The notes beneath the pieces were generated by a model. That model saw nothing but the letters and a program-made list of their open reading frames with translations. It had not been told where the DNA came from and made no database searches. A stretch of 64,000 bases of DNA from Streptomyces sp. M41(2017) (GTDB lineage Bacteria; Actinomycetota; Actinomycetes; Streptomycetales; Streptomycetaceae): NCBI RefSeq assembly GCF_002078175.1, contig NZ_MWFK01000003.1, positions 434,001 to 498,000 on the forward strand, given 5' to 3'. How positions within the stretch are numbered: position 1 is the stretch's first letter; the number at the start of each line of letters is the position of its first letter. Of the stretch, positions 41,220 through 49,616 are shown piece after piece. The position numbers and the translations under genes are program-made.

Positions 41220-42236
41220 TCAGGTCCTGTCCGCCTTGGTCGCGGGCAGGAACGCCAGCGCCTCGCGGAGGTTGTGCTCGGCGATTCCCCGCATGACGTC
41301 CCGCTCGGGAAAGTCTCCGTCCAGGAGGCGCAACGGCCCGGCGACGAGGGACAGGTGCATCGCCAGGGTGTAGAAGGTCATGCGATGTTCGTCCAGGTCA
41401 CCGCCGCTCAGCCCGGCGTAGTGCTCGCCGAAGCGCAGCCGGAGGAAGGCGTGTTCCCACTCGACGTCGAAGAACATCAGGCCTTCGACGTCGATGAGAA
41501 CGGGTTGCCCGTCCCGGTCCACCAGCACGTGATCCGGGCCGAGTTCGCCGTGGACGAGTCCGTAGCGCGAGCGCGCGGGCACCCTCGCCGCCAGGTCGCC
41601 CACGACGCGGCGCAGTCGATCGTGGGACGCCGCGATGCGCGGATCCCGGGCGGCCGCCTCGGTCAGATCGTCGAAGGCTCGGTCCAGAACGACCTGTTCG
41701 CAGGAGGCACCGTCGGAGGATCCACCCCCGTCGACGAGAGCGACCTTCCCGAAGCGAGGCCCGGCATGCCCCCGCATCACGCCCAGTACCTCCGCCAGTC
41801 GGGCCATCACGGGGGCTGCCCGGACCGGGTCCCGACGGAGCAGGGACTCCAGATTGTCCCCGGGCACGTCCTCGACCACCGCGAGGTCCGCCGGACAGAG
41901 GCTCCCGCTCCGGTCGGCGAGCAACAACTGGGCTGTACGGATGCCGAGTTGGCGGAGATTCCGGTGGGCGGCCTCGAAGAGGTCGAGGCCGGAGGCGGGC
42001 GAGAACGGGTCCTCGAGCCGGTCGGCGCCGGCGCCTGTGGCGGGCCAGTAGTTCTCGGAGTCGTCCCAGATGTAGACGACGGCGGTGGAGTCGTCGTCGA
42101 GGTCGAGACGGTACACGCCCTTCTTGCTGCCTCCGCGCAGACGTGAAACACCCCTGAGGCGCCGCCCGTTGCCGAAGACCGCCCGTGCGACGGCGTCCAG
42201 GTCGTCCCGGGTCACCACCCTGCGTACGGCGTCCAT
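41220..42236 (-). CDS. Phosphotransferase-family protein with altered catalytic loop
   Basis: APH/ChoK-type kinase fold, 338 residues. N-lobe features include RLRGGSKKGVYRLDL and VVYIWDD. The catalytic loop reads HGELGPDHVLVD where the usual HxDxxxxN is expected, so both the general-base Asp (to Glu) and the Asn (to His) are changed. The metal-binding Asp in VLIDVEGLMFFD remains. It may be a specialised kinase or pseudokinase. Aminoglycoside resistance should not be assumed. It follows the VOC gene with a 56-base gap. Confidence 0.8.
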   Translation of the reverse strand: MDAVRRVVTRDDLDAVARAVFGNGRRLRGVSRLRGGSKKGVYRLDLDDDSTAVVYIWDDSENYWPATGAGADRLEDPFSPASGLDLFEAAHRNLRQLGIRTAQLLLADRSGSLCPADLAVVEDVPGDNLESLLRRDPVRAAPVMARLAEVLGVMRGHAGPRFGKVALVDGGGSSDGASCEQVVLDRAFDDLTEAAARDPRIAASHDRLRRVVGDLAARVPARSRYGLVHGELGPDHVLVDRDGQPVLIDVEGLMFFDVEWEHAFLRLRFGEHYAGLSGGDLDEHRMTFYTLAMHLSLVAGPLRLLDGDFPERDVMRGIAEHNLREALAFLPATKADRT

Positions 42237-42737
42237 GTCCCGCCCCCCACCGTCGTCGGCACTCGGGGCAGCGTACCGACGCCGACGGACATGCCGCCCG
42301 ACCGTCGGCGACCGACGTGCCGGCCGATCCGCGGGATGATCGCGGCCGACGCGAAGGACCGGGACGGGTACCCGTGACGCGAGGGGGCACACTCTCCCCG
42401 ACAGGCGCACGGGACCGGGCGGGAGCGGCGGGACATCACGGTGAGAACAGCTCGGTCCACCGGGCGCTGCACCGGCCCCACGGGGTCCGGCGGCCTGCTC
42501 GGGCGCGGGCAACGGGGCTTTCTCCGCGTACGGCGCTCGGCCGACGGACGCCTGTGTCCCCCGGCCGCCGGAGGACGCGACCGGTCCTGGGCGCGCGGAG
42601 ACCGATATCGTCCGCGCGTCCCACGTACCGTCAAGCAGCCCGCTGTCCCTCGCCGTCACCTACCGCACGCACGACCGCCGAGCCACCCGGCCGGCGTCGG
42701 CCTTCATCGATGTCACCGTCGGAACAGGAGCACGTCC
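42237..42737. other. 501-base divergent intergenic region without recognised gene
   Basis: Open frames cross this region but none shows family similarity, a signal peptide or a ribosome site. It must hold promoters for the phosphotransferase and the membrane-protein genes. No clear operator or hairpin was recognised. Confidence 0.4.
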
Positions 42738-43343
42738 ATGCGTCTCTACGCCCAGACCCCAGCGCGCCGGGGTCGTCAGCTGATCGCGGATCTGATCGCT
42801 CTGCTCCTGATCGCGATCACGGTGAAGTTCGCCCTGGTCGTCCGTGACGCGATCCTGACGCTGGCCGAGCCCGGGCGGAAGGCCGAGAGCGCGGGCGACA
42901 GTCTTGCCTCCGGTCTCGACGACGCCGGCGACGCGGCCTCGAAGGTGCCGTTCGTCGGCGACTCGCTGAAGAAGCCGCTCAAGTCCGCGGCCGACGCCGG
43001 CACCAGCCTCTCCGATGCCGGGCAGTCGTTGCAGGACACCGTGGGTCATGTCGCCACGCTCACGACGATCGCCCTCATCGTCCTCCCGACCGCCGTGATC
43101 CTGGTGCTGTGGCTCGTTCCGCGGATGCGCTGGATCAGGCGTACCGCCACCACCCGTCGCCTCCTCGACGCCCCCGGCGGCGCCGACCTCCTCGCCCTGC
43201 GCGCGCTCACCGGCCCGCAGCGGCCGCTGTCCGCGATCCCCACACCGCCCGGCGGCCTGGCCGACGCCTGGCGTCGCGGCGATCCGGACGTCATCGCCGA
43301 CCTGTCGACGCTGACGCTCCGGAAGGCGGGCCTTCGGCCCTGA
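42738..43343 (+). CDS. Two-helix membrane protein of unknown function
   Basis: Protein of 201 residues with helices near 18-37 (LIADLIALLLIAITVKFALV) and 105-125 (LTTIALIVLPTAVILVLWLV). Between them is an Ala/Ser/Asp-rich segment that may be a helical extracytoplasmic loop. The cytoplasmic tail is basic. Similar proteins are conserved in Streptomyces. AGGAG precedes the ATG. Confidence 0.75.
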   Translation: MRLYAQTPARRGRQLIADLIALLLIAITVKFALVVRDAILTLAEPGRKAESAGDSLASGLDDAGDAASKVPFVGDSLKKPLKSAADAGTSLSDAGQSLQDTVGHVATLTTIALIVLPTAVILVLWLVPRMRWIRRTATTRRLLDAPGGADLLALRALTGPQRPLSAIPTPPGGLADAWRRGDPDVIADLSTLTLRKAGLRP

Positions 43344-43383
43344 CGAGCGTGCGCCGTGCGGGCGGCGGAGCCGGCGCCCGCAC

Positions 43384-43415
43384 GCCCGGGCCGGTCAACC
43401 ACGGCGGGCCCGGGC
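43384..43415. terminator. Convergent hairpin terminator
   Basis: GCCCGGGCC (43384-43392) pairs with GGCCCGGGC (43407-43415), 9 bp. It lies between the membrane-protein gene and the convergent aldo/keto reductase. Confidence 0.6.
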
Positions 43416-43454
43416 GGCCCGAGCCGGTCAGACGTACGGCTCAGGCGTTCCGGA

Positions 43455-44306
43455 TCAGCCGTCCAGGCGTCGCTTGGCGAGCCAGCCCACGGCTTCGGCG
43501 TCGCGGTGGTCGAAGAACAGCGACGTGCCCTTGTCCAGCGTCGCGATCGCGGCCATCTGGTCGTCGGTGAGTTCGAAGTCGAAGATGTCGAAGTTCTCCG
43601 CCATACGCTCGGCACGGACCGACTTGGGGATGGCGACGACACCGCGCTGGACGAGCCAGCGCAGGACGACCTGCGCCACGGACTTGTCGTGGTCGGCGCC
43701 GATCCCGCTCAACAGGGCGTTGGTGAAGAGGTCGTTCCTGCCCTCGGCAAAGCCTCCCCACGACTGGATCTGGACGCCGTGCTCCCGCATCAGGTCCTGG
43801 TCGGCCACGCGCTGGAAGAAGGGGTGGGTCTCGATCTGGTTGACGGCGGGGGTCACCTCGTTGTTGACGACGAGGTCGAGAAGCCGGTCGGGATAGAAGT
43901 TCGCGACGCCGATCGCCTTCGCCAGGCCTTCACGGTGCACGGCCTCCATACCGCGCCACTGTCCATAGACGTCACCGAAGGGCTGGTGCATCAGGTACAG
44001 GTCGACGTGGTCCAGGCCGAGCTTGGCCAGGGACGTCTCGACGGCGCGCCGTGTGTTCTCCTCGGCGGGGGCGTCCTGGATCCAGAGTTTGGTGGTGACG
44101 AACAGGTCCTGCCGAGGGACGCCGCTGCTCTTGATGGCGCGGCCCACGGCTTCCTCGTTGCCGTAGGCCGCCGCGGTGTCGAGCAGCCGGTATCCGGCGA
44201 CGAGGGCCTCGGAGACGGCCCGCTCGGTCTCCTCAGGCGGGATCTGGTAGACGCCGAAGCCGAGGATCGGCATCTCGACGCCGTTGTTCAGGGTGACGTG
44301 CTGCAT
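43455..44306 (-). CDS. Aldo/keto reductase (2,5-diketogluconate reductase type)
   Basis: Protein of 283 residues with the AKR tetrad in DTAAAYGNE, TTKLW and LMHQPF, and coenzyme motif IPKSVRAERMAEN. Members of this group reduce diketogluconate, methylglyoxal or other carbonyls with NADPH. It is the last gene of a three-gene redox operon (45514, 44402, 43455), 95 bases after the alcohol dehydrogenase. Confidence 0.9.
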   Translation of the reverse strand: MQHVTLNNGVEMPILGFGVYQIPPEETERAVSEALVAGYRLLDTAAAYGNEEAVGRAIKSSGVPRQDLFVTTKLWIQDAPAEENTRRAVETSLAKLGLDHVDLYLMHQPFGDVYGQWRGMEAVHREGLAKAIGVANFYPDRLLDLVVNNEVTPAVNQIETHPFFQRVADQDLMREHGVQIQSWGGFAEGRNDLFTNALLSGIGADHDKSVAQVVLRWLVQRGVVAIPKSVRAERMAENFDIFDFELTDDQMAAIATLDKGTSLFFDHRDAEAVGWLAKRRLDG

Positions 44307-44401
44307 GGCGGTACCTCTCGTCGTGCGGGTCCCCAGCGGGAGGCGCGGGGGTCGGGTCGAGTCGCCGACCGGCCTCTCGGGGACGGTCGTTCGACCCGGG
44401 G

Positions 44402-45436
44402 TCACAAGGTGATGAGCGCCTTGAGAACCTCACGGTCATTCATGGCTCGGTAGGCATCGGGGACCTGGTCGATCGAGAAACTCGGGCCGAAGACGCGGCC
44501 GGGGGTGATGGTCCCGTCGAGGATGTCGGGCATGAGCTCCTCGATGTAGGCGCGCGCGGGGCTGGCGCCGCCGGTGAGGGTGATGTTCCGCATGATCATC
44601 GCCGCGCCGACCGGGCCCTCCTCGTACTGCGGGACGCCCAGGCGGCTGATGGTGCCCCCGTCGACGGCGGTGCCGAAGGCGGTGTCCAGGGTCTCGCGGG
44701 TGCCGACGGCCTCGATGACCTTGTCGACGCCGTCGCCACAGGTGAGTTCGCGGACCCGGGCGACTCCCTCCTCGCCCCGCTCGGCGACGACGGCGGTGGC
44801 GCCGAACTCGCGCCCCAGGTCGGTGCGTGCGGTGTGGCGGCCCATGAGGGTGACGCTCTCGGCGCCGAGCCTCCGTGCGGCGATGACCGCGCACAGGCCG
44901 ACCGCGCCGTCCCCGATGACGAGGACGGAGTCACCGGGGCCGACGCCTGCCGTGACGGCGCCGTGGTGGCCCGTGCCCATCACGTCGGACAGGGTCAGCA
45001 GCGAGGGCAGGAGTGCCGAGTCCGCCGCGACGGGCAGTGTGACGAGGGTGCCGTCGGCCTGGGGGACGCGCACGGCCTCGCCCTGTCCGCCGTCCACCCC
45101 GTCGAAGCCGTAGCGGCCGCCGTGCCGGCAGGAGATCTGCAGGCCCCTGGCACAGCGGTCACAGGTGTTGTCGCAGTACGTGAAGGGCGCGACCACCAGG
45201 TCGCCGGCCTTGACGCCGGAGACGTCGGCGCCGGTCTCCTCGACGACACCGAGGAACTCGTGGCCCATGGGGCGGCCGGTGTCGGTGGCGGCCATGGACC
45301 TGTAGGGCCACAGGTCGCTGCCGCACACACAGGCCAGGAGGGTGCGGACGACGGCGTCGGTGGGCCGCTGGATCTTCGGATCGGGACGGTCCTCGACGCG
45401 CACGTCTCCGGCTCCGTACATCACTGCTGCGCGCAT
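44402..45436 (-). CDS. Zinc-dependent alcohol dehydrogenase
   Basis: MDR-family enzyme of 344 residues. Catalytic zinc ligands are in VCGSD and GHE; structural zinc cysteines in CDNTCDRCARG..C near 90-106. The NAD(P) motif is VLVIGDGAVGLCAVIA. CAGGAG lies nine bases before the ATG. It is the middle gene of the redox operon. The substrate is not determined. Confidence 0.9.
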   Translation of the reverse strand: MRAAVMYGAGDVRVEDRPDPKIQRPTDAVVRTLLACVCGSDLWPYRSMAATDTGRPMGHEFLGVVEETGADVSGVKAGDLVVAPFTYCDNTCDRCARGLQISCRHGGRYGFDGVDGGQGEAVRVPQADGTLVTLPVAADSALLPSLLTLSDVMGTGHHGAVTAGVGPGDSVLVIGDGAVGLCAVIAARRLGAESVTLMGRHTARTDLGREFGATAVVAERGEEGVARVRELTCGDGVDKVIEAVGTRETLDTAFGTAVDGGTISRLGVPQYEEGPVGAAMIMRNITLTGGASPARAYIEELMPDILDGTITPGRVFGPSFSIDQVPDAYRAMNDREVLKALITL

Positions 45437-45513
45437 GAAAGGCTGCTCCTGCTTCTGGTGGTCGCCGCCGGTGGCGGCGGCCGTGCGGACTCGGGTCTCC
45501 CCTGTGAGTGGCG

Positions 45514-46491
45514 TCAGCGTTCGAGCATCCGCGCCTGCTCCTCGGTGTGGGTGTCGCCGGCGGCGGGAGGCAGGCTGCTGAGCTTGGCGACCTGCTCGGG
45601 GGTCAGCGTGACGCCGTCGGCCGCGGTGTTCTCCTCGACGCGATGGACCCGCTTGGTACCGGGGATCGGCGCGATGTCGTCGCCCTGGGCGAGCAGCCAG
45701 GCCAGTGCGACCTGCGCCGGGGTCGTCCCCGCCTCGGTGGCGATCGCCTTGACCTCGTCGGCCAGACGCAGGTTCCGTTCGAAGTTCTCGCCCGTGAAGC
45801 GGGGGTTGCCGCGCCGGAAGTCGGTCGCGTCGAACTCGTCCGCCGACCGGATCGTGCCCGTGAGGAACCCGCGTCCGAGCGGGGAGAATGGCACCAGACC
45901 GATGTTCAGTTCCCGCAGCACAGGCAGCACCCGGTCCTCCACGCCGCGTGTCCACAGGGAGTACTCGGACTGGACGGCGGTGACGGGGTGGACGGCGTGG
46001 GCACGGCGGATGGTGTCGGGTCCCGCCTCGGAGAGGCCGAACGCACGGACCTTCCCCTCGGCGACCAGCTCTCCCACCGCGCCCGCGGTCTCCTCGATGG
46101 GCGTGTTCGGGTCGACTCGGTGCTGGTAGTACAGGTCGATGTGGTCGGTGCCCAGCCGTCGCAGCGAGCCTTCGACTGCCGCACGGACGTTGGCCGGGCT
46201 GCTGTCGAGGTTCCAGGGACCGTCGCCGGCGTGCGAGACCAGGCCGAACTTCGTCGCCAGGACCACGTCGTCGCGGCGGCCCTTCAGCGCCCTGCCGAGC
46301 AGGTCCTCGTTCGTGTAGGGGCCGTAGATCTCGGCGGTGTCGATCAGCGTGACGCCCAGCTCCAGGGCCCGGTGCACGGTGCGGACCGACTCTGCGTCGT
46401 CGGTGCCGGAGCCCGTGTAGCCGTGGGACATCCCCATCGCACCGAGCCCGATCCGGGAGACCTCCAGGTCACGCAGCTTGATGTAACGCAT
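45514..46491 (-). CDS. Aldo/keto reductase (AKR11/YajO type)
   Basis: Protein of 325 residues, with IGLGAMGMSHGY, DTAEIYGPYTNE, ATKFGLV and YYQHRVDPNTPIEE covering the catalytic tetrad, and coenzyme motif IPGTKRVHRVEEN. It is first in the redox operon and divergent from an XRE regulator at 46697. GGAGGG precedes the ATG. Confidence 0.92.
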   Translation of the reverse strand: MRYIKLRDLEVSRIGLGAMGMSHGYTGSGTDDAESVRTVHRALELGVTLIDTAEIYGPYTNEDLLGRALKGRRDDVVLATKFGLVSHAGDGPWNLDSSPANVRAAVEGSLRRLGTDHIDLYYQHRVDPNTPIEETAGAVGELVAEGKVRAFGLSEAGPDTIRRAHAVHPVTAVQSEYSLWTRGVEDRVLPVLRELNIGLVPFSPLGRGFLTGTIRSADEFDATDFRRGNPRFTGENFERNLRLADEVKAIATEAGTTPAQVALAWLLAQGDDIAPIPGTKRVHRVEENTAADGVTLTPEQVAKLSSLPPAAGDTHTEEQARMLER

Positions 46492-46696
46492 CGGCTCTCT
46501 TCCCTCCGGGTTCATCACCGCTCGGCGTTCTCCACTGTGGCCCGGTCCTCCCCGGACCGCTCGCGGGACGCCGCGTGGTGTCGTGCCTCCACCCTCGCGC
46601 TCTTTCGCCGGCGGCGGCAGGGCGGGTTCTTCGGGGGTCATGGCAGGGCCCTCCACCGCGCTCCCGGCCAGGTCACGACGGTGTGACACTGAAGCC

Positions 46697-47629
46697 ATGG
46701 CATCTGAGCGCACGCACGGCAGCGGCGGAAGCGAGGGGCTGGAGCTGGGCCTGTTCCTGCGGGCCCGGCGCACCCAGACCACCCCGGAGCAGGTCGGTCT
46801 CACGGTCGGCGGCGGTCTGCGTCGCACTCCCGGACTGCGCAGGGAGGAGCTGGCCACCCTCTCGGGGATCAGCATCGACTACTACGTACGTCTGGAGCGC
46901 GGCAAGGAGACCCGCCCCAGCCCTTCCGTCGTGGACGCGCTGGCCCGTGCCCTCCAGCTCGACGACCAGGAACACCACCACCTGCGCGAGCTGGCCGCCC
47001 GTGCCGCGCGGTACGCGCCCGAACCGCCGCCGGCGCCGAGCAGGACCGTCCGACCGCACGTGCACCAGCTGCTGGAGACCCTGCGCCCCCATCCGGCGTA
47101 CGTCCTGAGCCGCAGCATGGAGTTCCTCGCGTCGAACCGGAGCGGTCTCGCACTGTACGCCGGGCTCGGCGACTGGCCCGCGAAGCAACGCAACCTCGCC
47201 CGGTACCTCTTCCTGCACCCCACCGCCCGCGAGTTGTTCCCCGACTGGGACAACCAGGTCCGCGGCTGCGTCGCCCGCCTGCGGGCCATCGCCGGAACCG
47301 CGCCCGACGCACCCGACCTCACCCACCTCGTCGGCGAACTCGTCCTGAAGAGCCCGGACTTCGCCAGGCTGTGGGAGCGCTACGACGTCACCGGCCGCAA
47401 GCCCGCGCACAAGACGTTCCACCACCCGCACGTCGGGACGATCACCCTCACCGCCCAAGCCATGCACCTGGAGGGCACCCCCGGTCAGCGCCTTGGTGTC
47501 TACCTCGCCGAACCGGGCAGCCCCGACCACGACGCGCTGCTCCTGCTCGACATGACCGCCCCCCAGTCCGCGCAGGGGTCGGTCGCGCAGGATGCGCGCG
47601 ATGCCCGGCGATCGGGCCAGGAACGCTGA
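46697..47629 (+). CDS. XRE-family regulator with MmyB-like ligand domain
   Basis: Protein of 310 residues. N-terminal helix-turn-helix: LRREELATLSGISIDYYVRL with RGKETRPSPSVVDALARAL. The C-terminal MmyB-like PAS-fold domain contains VHQLLETLRPHPAYVLSRSM, NLARYLFLHPTARELFPDW and FHHPHVGTITLTAQAM. Such regulators sit divergent from oxidoreductase genes and sense small molecules. It probably controls the operon at 43455-46491. Confidence 0.92.
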   Translation: MASERTHGSGGSEGLELGLFLRARRTQTTPEQVGLTVGGGLRRTPGLRREELATLSGISIDYYVRLERGKETRPSPSVVDALARALQLDDQEHHHLRELAARAARYAPEPPPAPSRTVRPHVHQLLETLRPHPAYVLSRSMEFLASNRSGLALYAGLGDWPAKQRNLARYLFLHPTARELFPDWDNQVRGCVARLRAIAGTAPDAPDLTHLVGELVLKSPDFARLWERYDVTGRKPAHKTFHHPHVGTITLTAQAMHLEGTPGQRLGVYLAEPGSPDHDALLLLDMTAPQSAQGSVAQDARDARRSGQER

Positions 47630-47661
47630 ACGGGGCCATGCCCCGGAAGACGCGACGAGGC

Positions 47662-47699
47662 GGGAGGGAGGGAGGGAGGGAGGGAGGGAGGGAGGGAGG
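47662..47699. repeat. (GGGA)9 microsatellite between convergent genes
   Basis: Nine uninterrupted GGGA units plus GG. The tract fits a G-quadruplex-forming sequence on the plus strand and lies between the stops of the XRE regulator and DUF427 genes. Such short-tandem tracts are prone to slippage. Confidence 0.95.
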
Positions 47700-47714
47700 C
47701 CGTGAGCAGCGCGG

Positions 47715-48584
47715 TCACTCCGAGCGAGGTGAAGGCGCCCCAGAGCAGGGGGCCGGTCCGGATTCCGCTCTCCGGGAGTCCTGGCCGGGGCGCTTCGACG
47801 TGAACGGGGTGACGGGCCGGCCCAGGCGTTCGCCGTCCACGGTGATGTCGACCGCCTCGTTGTAGAAGGCGAGGAGGTCCTTGACCGCGGCCACGGCGGG
47901 CAGCGGCTCCGGGTAGCTCCACACGAGGTTCGCGGGCTCGTCGCCCTCGCCCGGCCAGGCCCAGTAGGTGGCGGTGCCCTTGTACGGGCATCCCGTGCTC
48001 AGGTCGCTCGGCCGGAGCAGGTCGAGTCGGACGTCCTCGCGGGGCATGTAGTAGCGGGTCGGGAGGCCGGTCTCGAAGAGCAGGACGGGGCGGTGCGTGT
48101 CGGCGACGAGGGTGCCGTCGATCTCGACCTGGACATGACGGCTGCTGGGGACGGCGTCCACACGCTTGTACGGGTCACGGGGGTGGATGAAGATCTCTTC
48201 CTCCTCCTCGTACCAGTGCTCCAGGCCCCTTCCGGAGCGCCGGAACCATTCGAAGGCGATGTGCCCGGCAAGGTCGTCGGCCGGGAACGTCCAGGCGGCG
48301 TTCTCCAGCCGCTCGCCGTCCAGCTCGACGTCGTAGAAGATCCGCGAACCGGTGTGGGTGCCCGTGCGGGGATTCTTCGCCGGGTGGAGGAGGTCCTCCC
48401 GGACGTCCGCGCGCGGGAAGGCGTAGAGCGGGACCGGCACTCCCGGCTCCCAGACGAGGACGGGATGTCTGCTGTCCACGACGGTGATCCCGCCGGTGCG
48501 TCCGCGCACCCAGCGTTCGCTGGGCGCCCACAGAAGGCCTTCCGGGGTGGTCCTGACGTCACGCGCGGCGGGGATCGCGGTCAT
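47715..48584 (-). CDS. Tandem DUF427-domain protein
   Basis: Protein of 289 residues with two DUF427 (beta-tent) domains, first about 15-125 (GGITVVDSRHPVLVWEPG, DVREDLLHPAKNPRTG), second about 140-250 (VLLFETGLPTRYYMPREDVR, STGCPYKGTATYW). The tail of about 35 residues is disordered and may be a 3'-end extension. Function is unknown; AAGGAG precedes the ATG. Confidence 0.87.
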   Translation of the reverse strand: MTAIPAARDVRTTPEGLLWAPSERWVRGRTGGITVVDSRHPVLVWEPGVPVPLYAFPRADVREDLLHPAKNPRTGTHTGSRIFYDVELDGERLENAAWTFPADDLAGHIAFEWFRRSGRGLEHWYEEEEEIFIHPRDPYKRVDAVPSSRHVQVEIDGTLVADTHRPVLLFETGLPTRYYMPREDVRLDLLRPSDLSTGCPYKGTATYWAWPGEGDEPANLVWSYPEPLPAVAAVKDLLAFYNEAVDITVDGERLGRPVTPFTSKRPGQDSRRAESGPAPCSGAPSPRSE

Positions 48585-48762
48585 GAGCGGTTCTCCTTCG
48601 GACGGGGCTCACCGGCTCACTCCCACCCTGCCACGGGTCGGGGACCGGAGCAGAGCGTCGGCGCAGGGGCCGTACCGGGAGGCGCTCCGGTTGCCGTCGA
48701 GCGTCGCCTCAGGTGTCAACTGAGGCCTGCCGTACGGATCATGCGACCACTGGGCTGCGCCG

Positions 48763-49559
48763 ATGGAACACGCGGCCGACGTGCCCGAGAGGCTCCCCCG
48801 GTCCCTGGATCGGGGCCCGGTGAACGACTACGACCGTTTCGCCGAGGCGTACGCGGCGGAGAACGAGAACAGCCTGGTCAACGCCTACTACGAGCGTCCG
48901 GCGATGTTGGCCCTGGCCGGAGACGTGACAGGACGTCGGGTGCTGGACGCCGGTTGCGGGTCGGGCCCGCTGTCCGCCGCACTGCGCGACCGCGGTGCCG
49001 TGGTCACCGGTATCGACGTCGGCGCCGGGATGCCGGCGCCGGCCAGACGGCGGCTCGGTGACGACGTGGCCCTGCATGTGGCCGACGTGAGCGAGCGTCT
49101 GCCGTTCACCGACGGCTCGTTCGACGACGTGGTCGCCTCGCTCCTGCTGCACCACCTGGCGGACGGGGGGCCGGCGCTGGGCGAGCTGCGGCGCGTGCTC
49201 AGGCCTGGTGGCCGGCTGATCGCGTCGGTGGAGCACCCCTTCGTGGCCTCCACGTTCCAGGAACCCGGCCCGACTCCTTCGCGACGACCAGCTACCCCTT
49301 CACCTGGACGTTCGGCGGACAGTCGGCACCGATGACGTTCTGGCGCAAACCGCTGCACGCGATGACCGAGGCCCTCACCGCCGCCGGCTTCCGTCTGACC
49401 GCCCTCGACGAACCGCAGCCCGACCCGGCCGCGCGCGAGCTGTTCCCCGACGCCTTCCACGACCTCGCGACCAGGGCCACCTTCCTGATCTTCGTCCTGG
49501 AGGTCCCCCTGCCGACGGACGGCTCGGACGGCGGACCGGCGGCGGACTCCCGTCCCTGA
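48763..49559 (+). pseudogene. Class I SAM-dependent methyltransferase, frameshifted
   Basis: The first part (to about 49265) encodes an intact methyltransferase start: VLDAGCGSGPLSAAL as motif I, GIDVGAGM motif II and LLLHHLADGGPALGELRRVL. The frame then fails. In another frame the continuation is clear: DSFATTSYPFTWTFGGQ, MTFWRKPLHAMTEALTAAGF and so on to 49559. One frame shift and possible small deletion near 49262-49275 therefore split the gene. It may be a true pseudogene or a base-calling error. The true start may be GTG at 48820 (VNDYDRFAEAY). Confidence 0.8.
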
Positions 49560-49616
49560 AACAGCCGACGCCCCTGAGGCAGCTGACTCGCCGGCGAACC
49601 CCTCCCGCCGCGCCGC

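Noticed and set aside
41220..42236. Aminoglycoside resistance gene
   Set aside because: The fold is of the APH family but the catalytic loop is altered and this fold covers many unrelated kinases, so resistance is not supported.
42441..42737. N-terminal extension of the membrane protein at 42738
   Set aside because: The added residues are Arg/Pro/Gly-rich without similarity, and a good ribosome site lies just before the ATG at 42738.
47641..47760. CRISPR or other spaced array around the GGGA repeats
   Set aside because: The repeats are contiguous 4-base units without spacers; this is a microsatellite.
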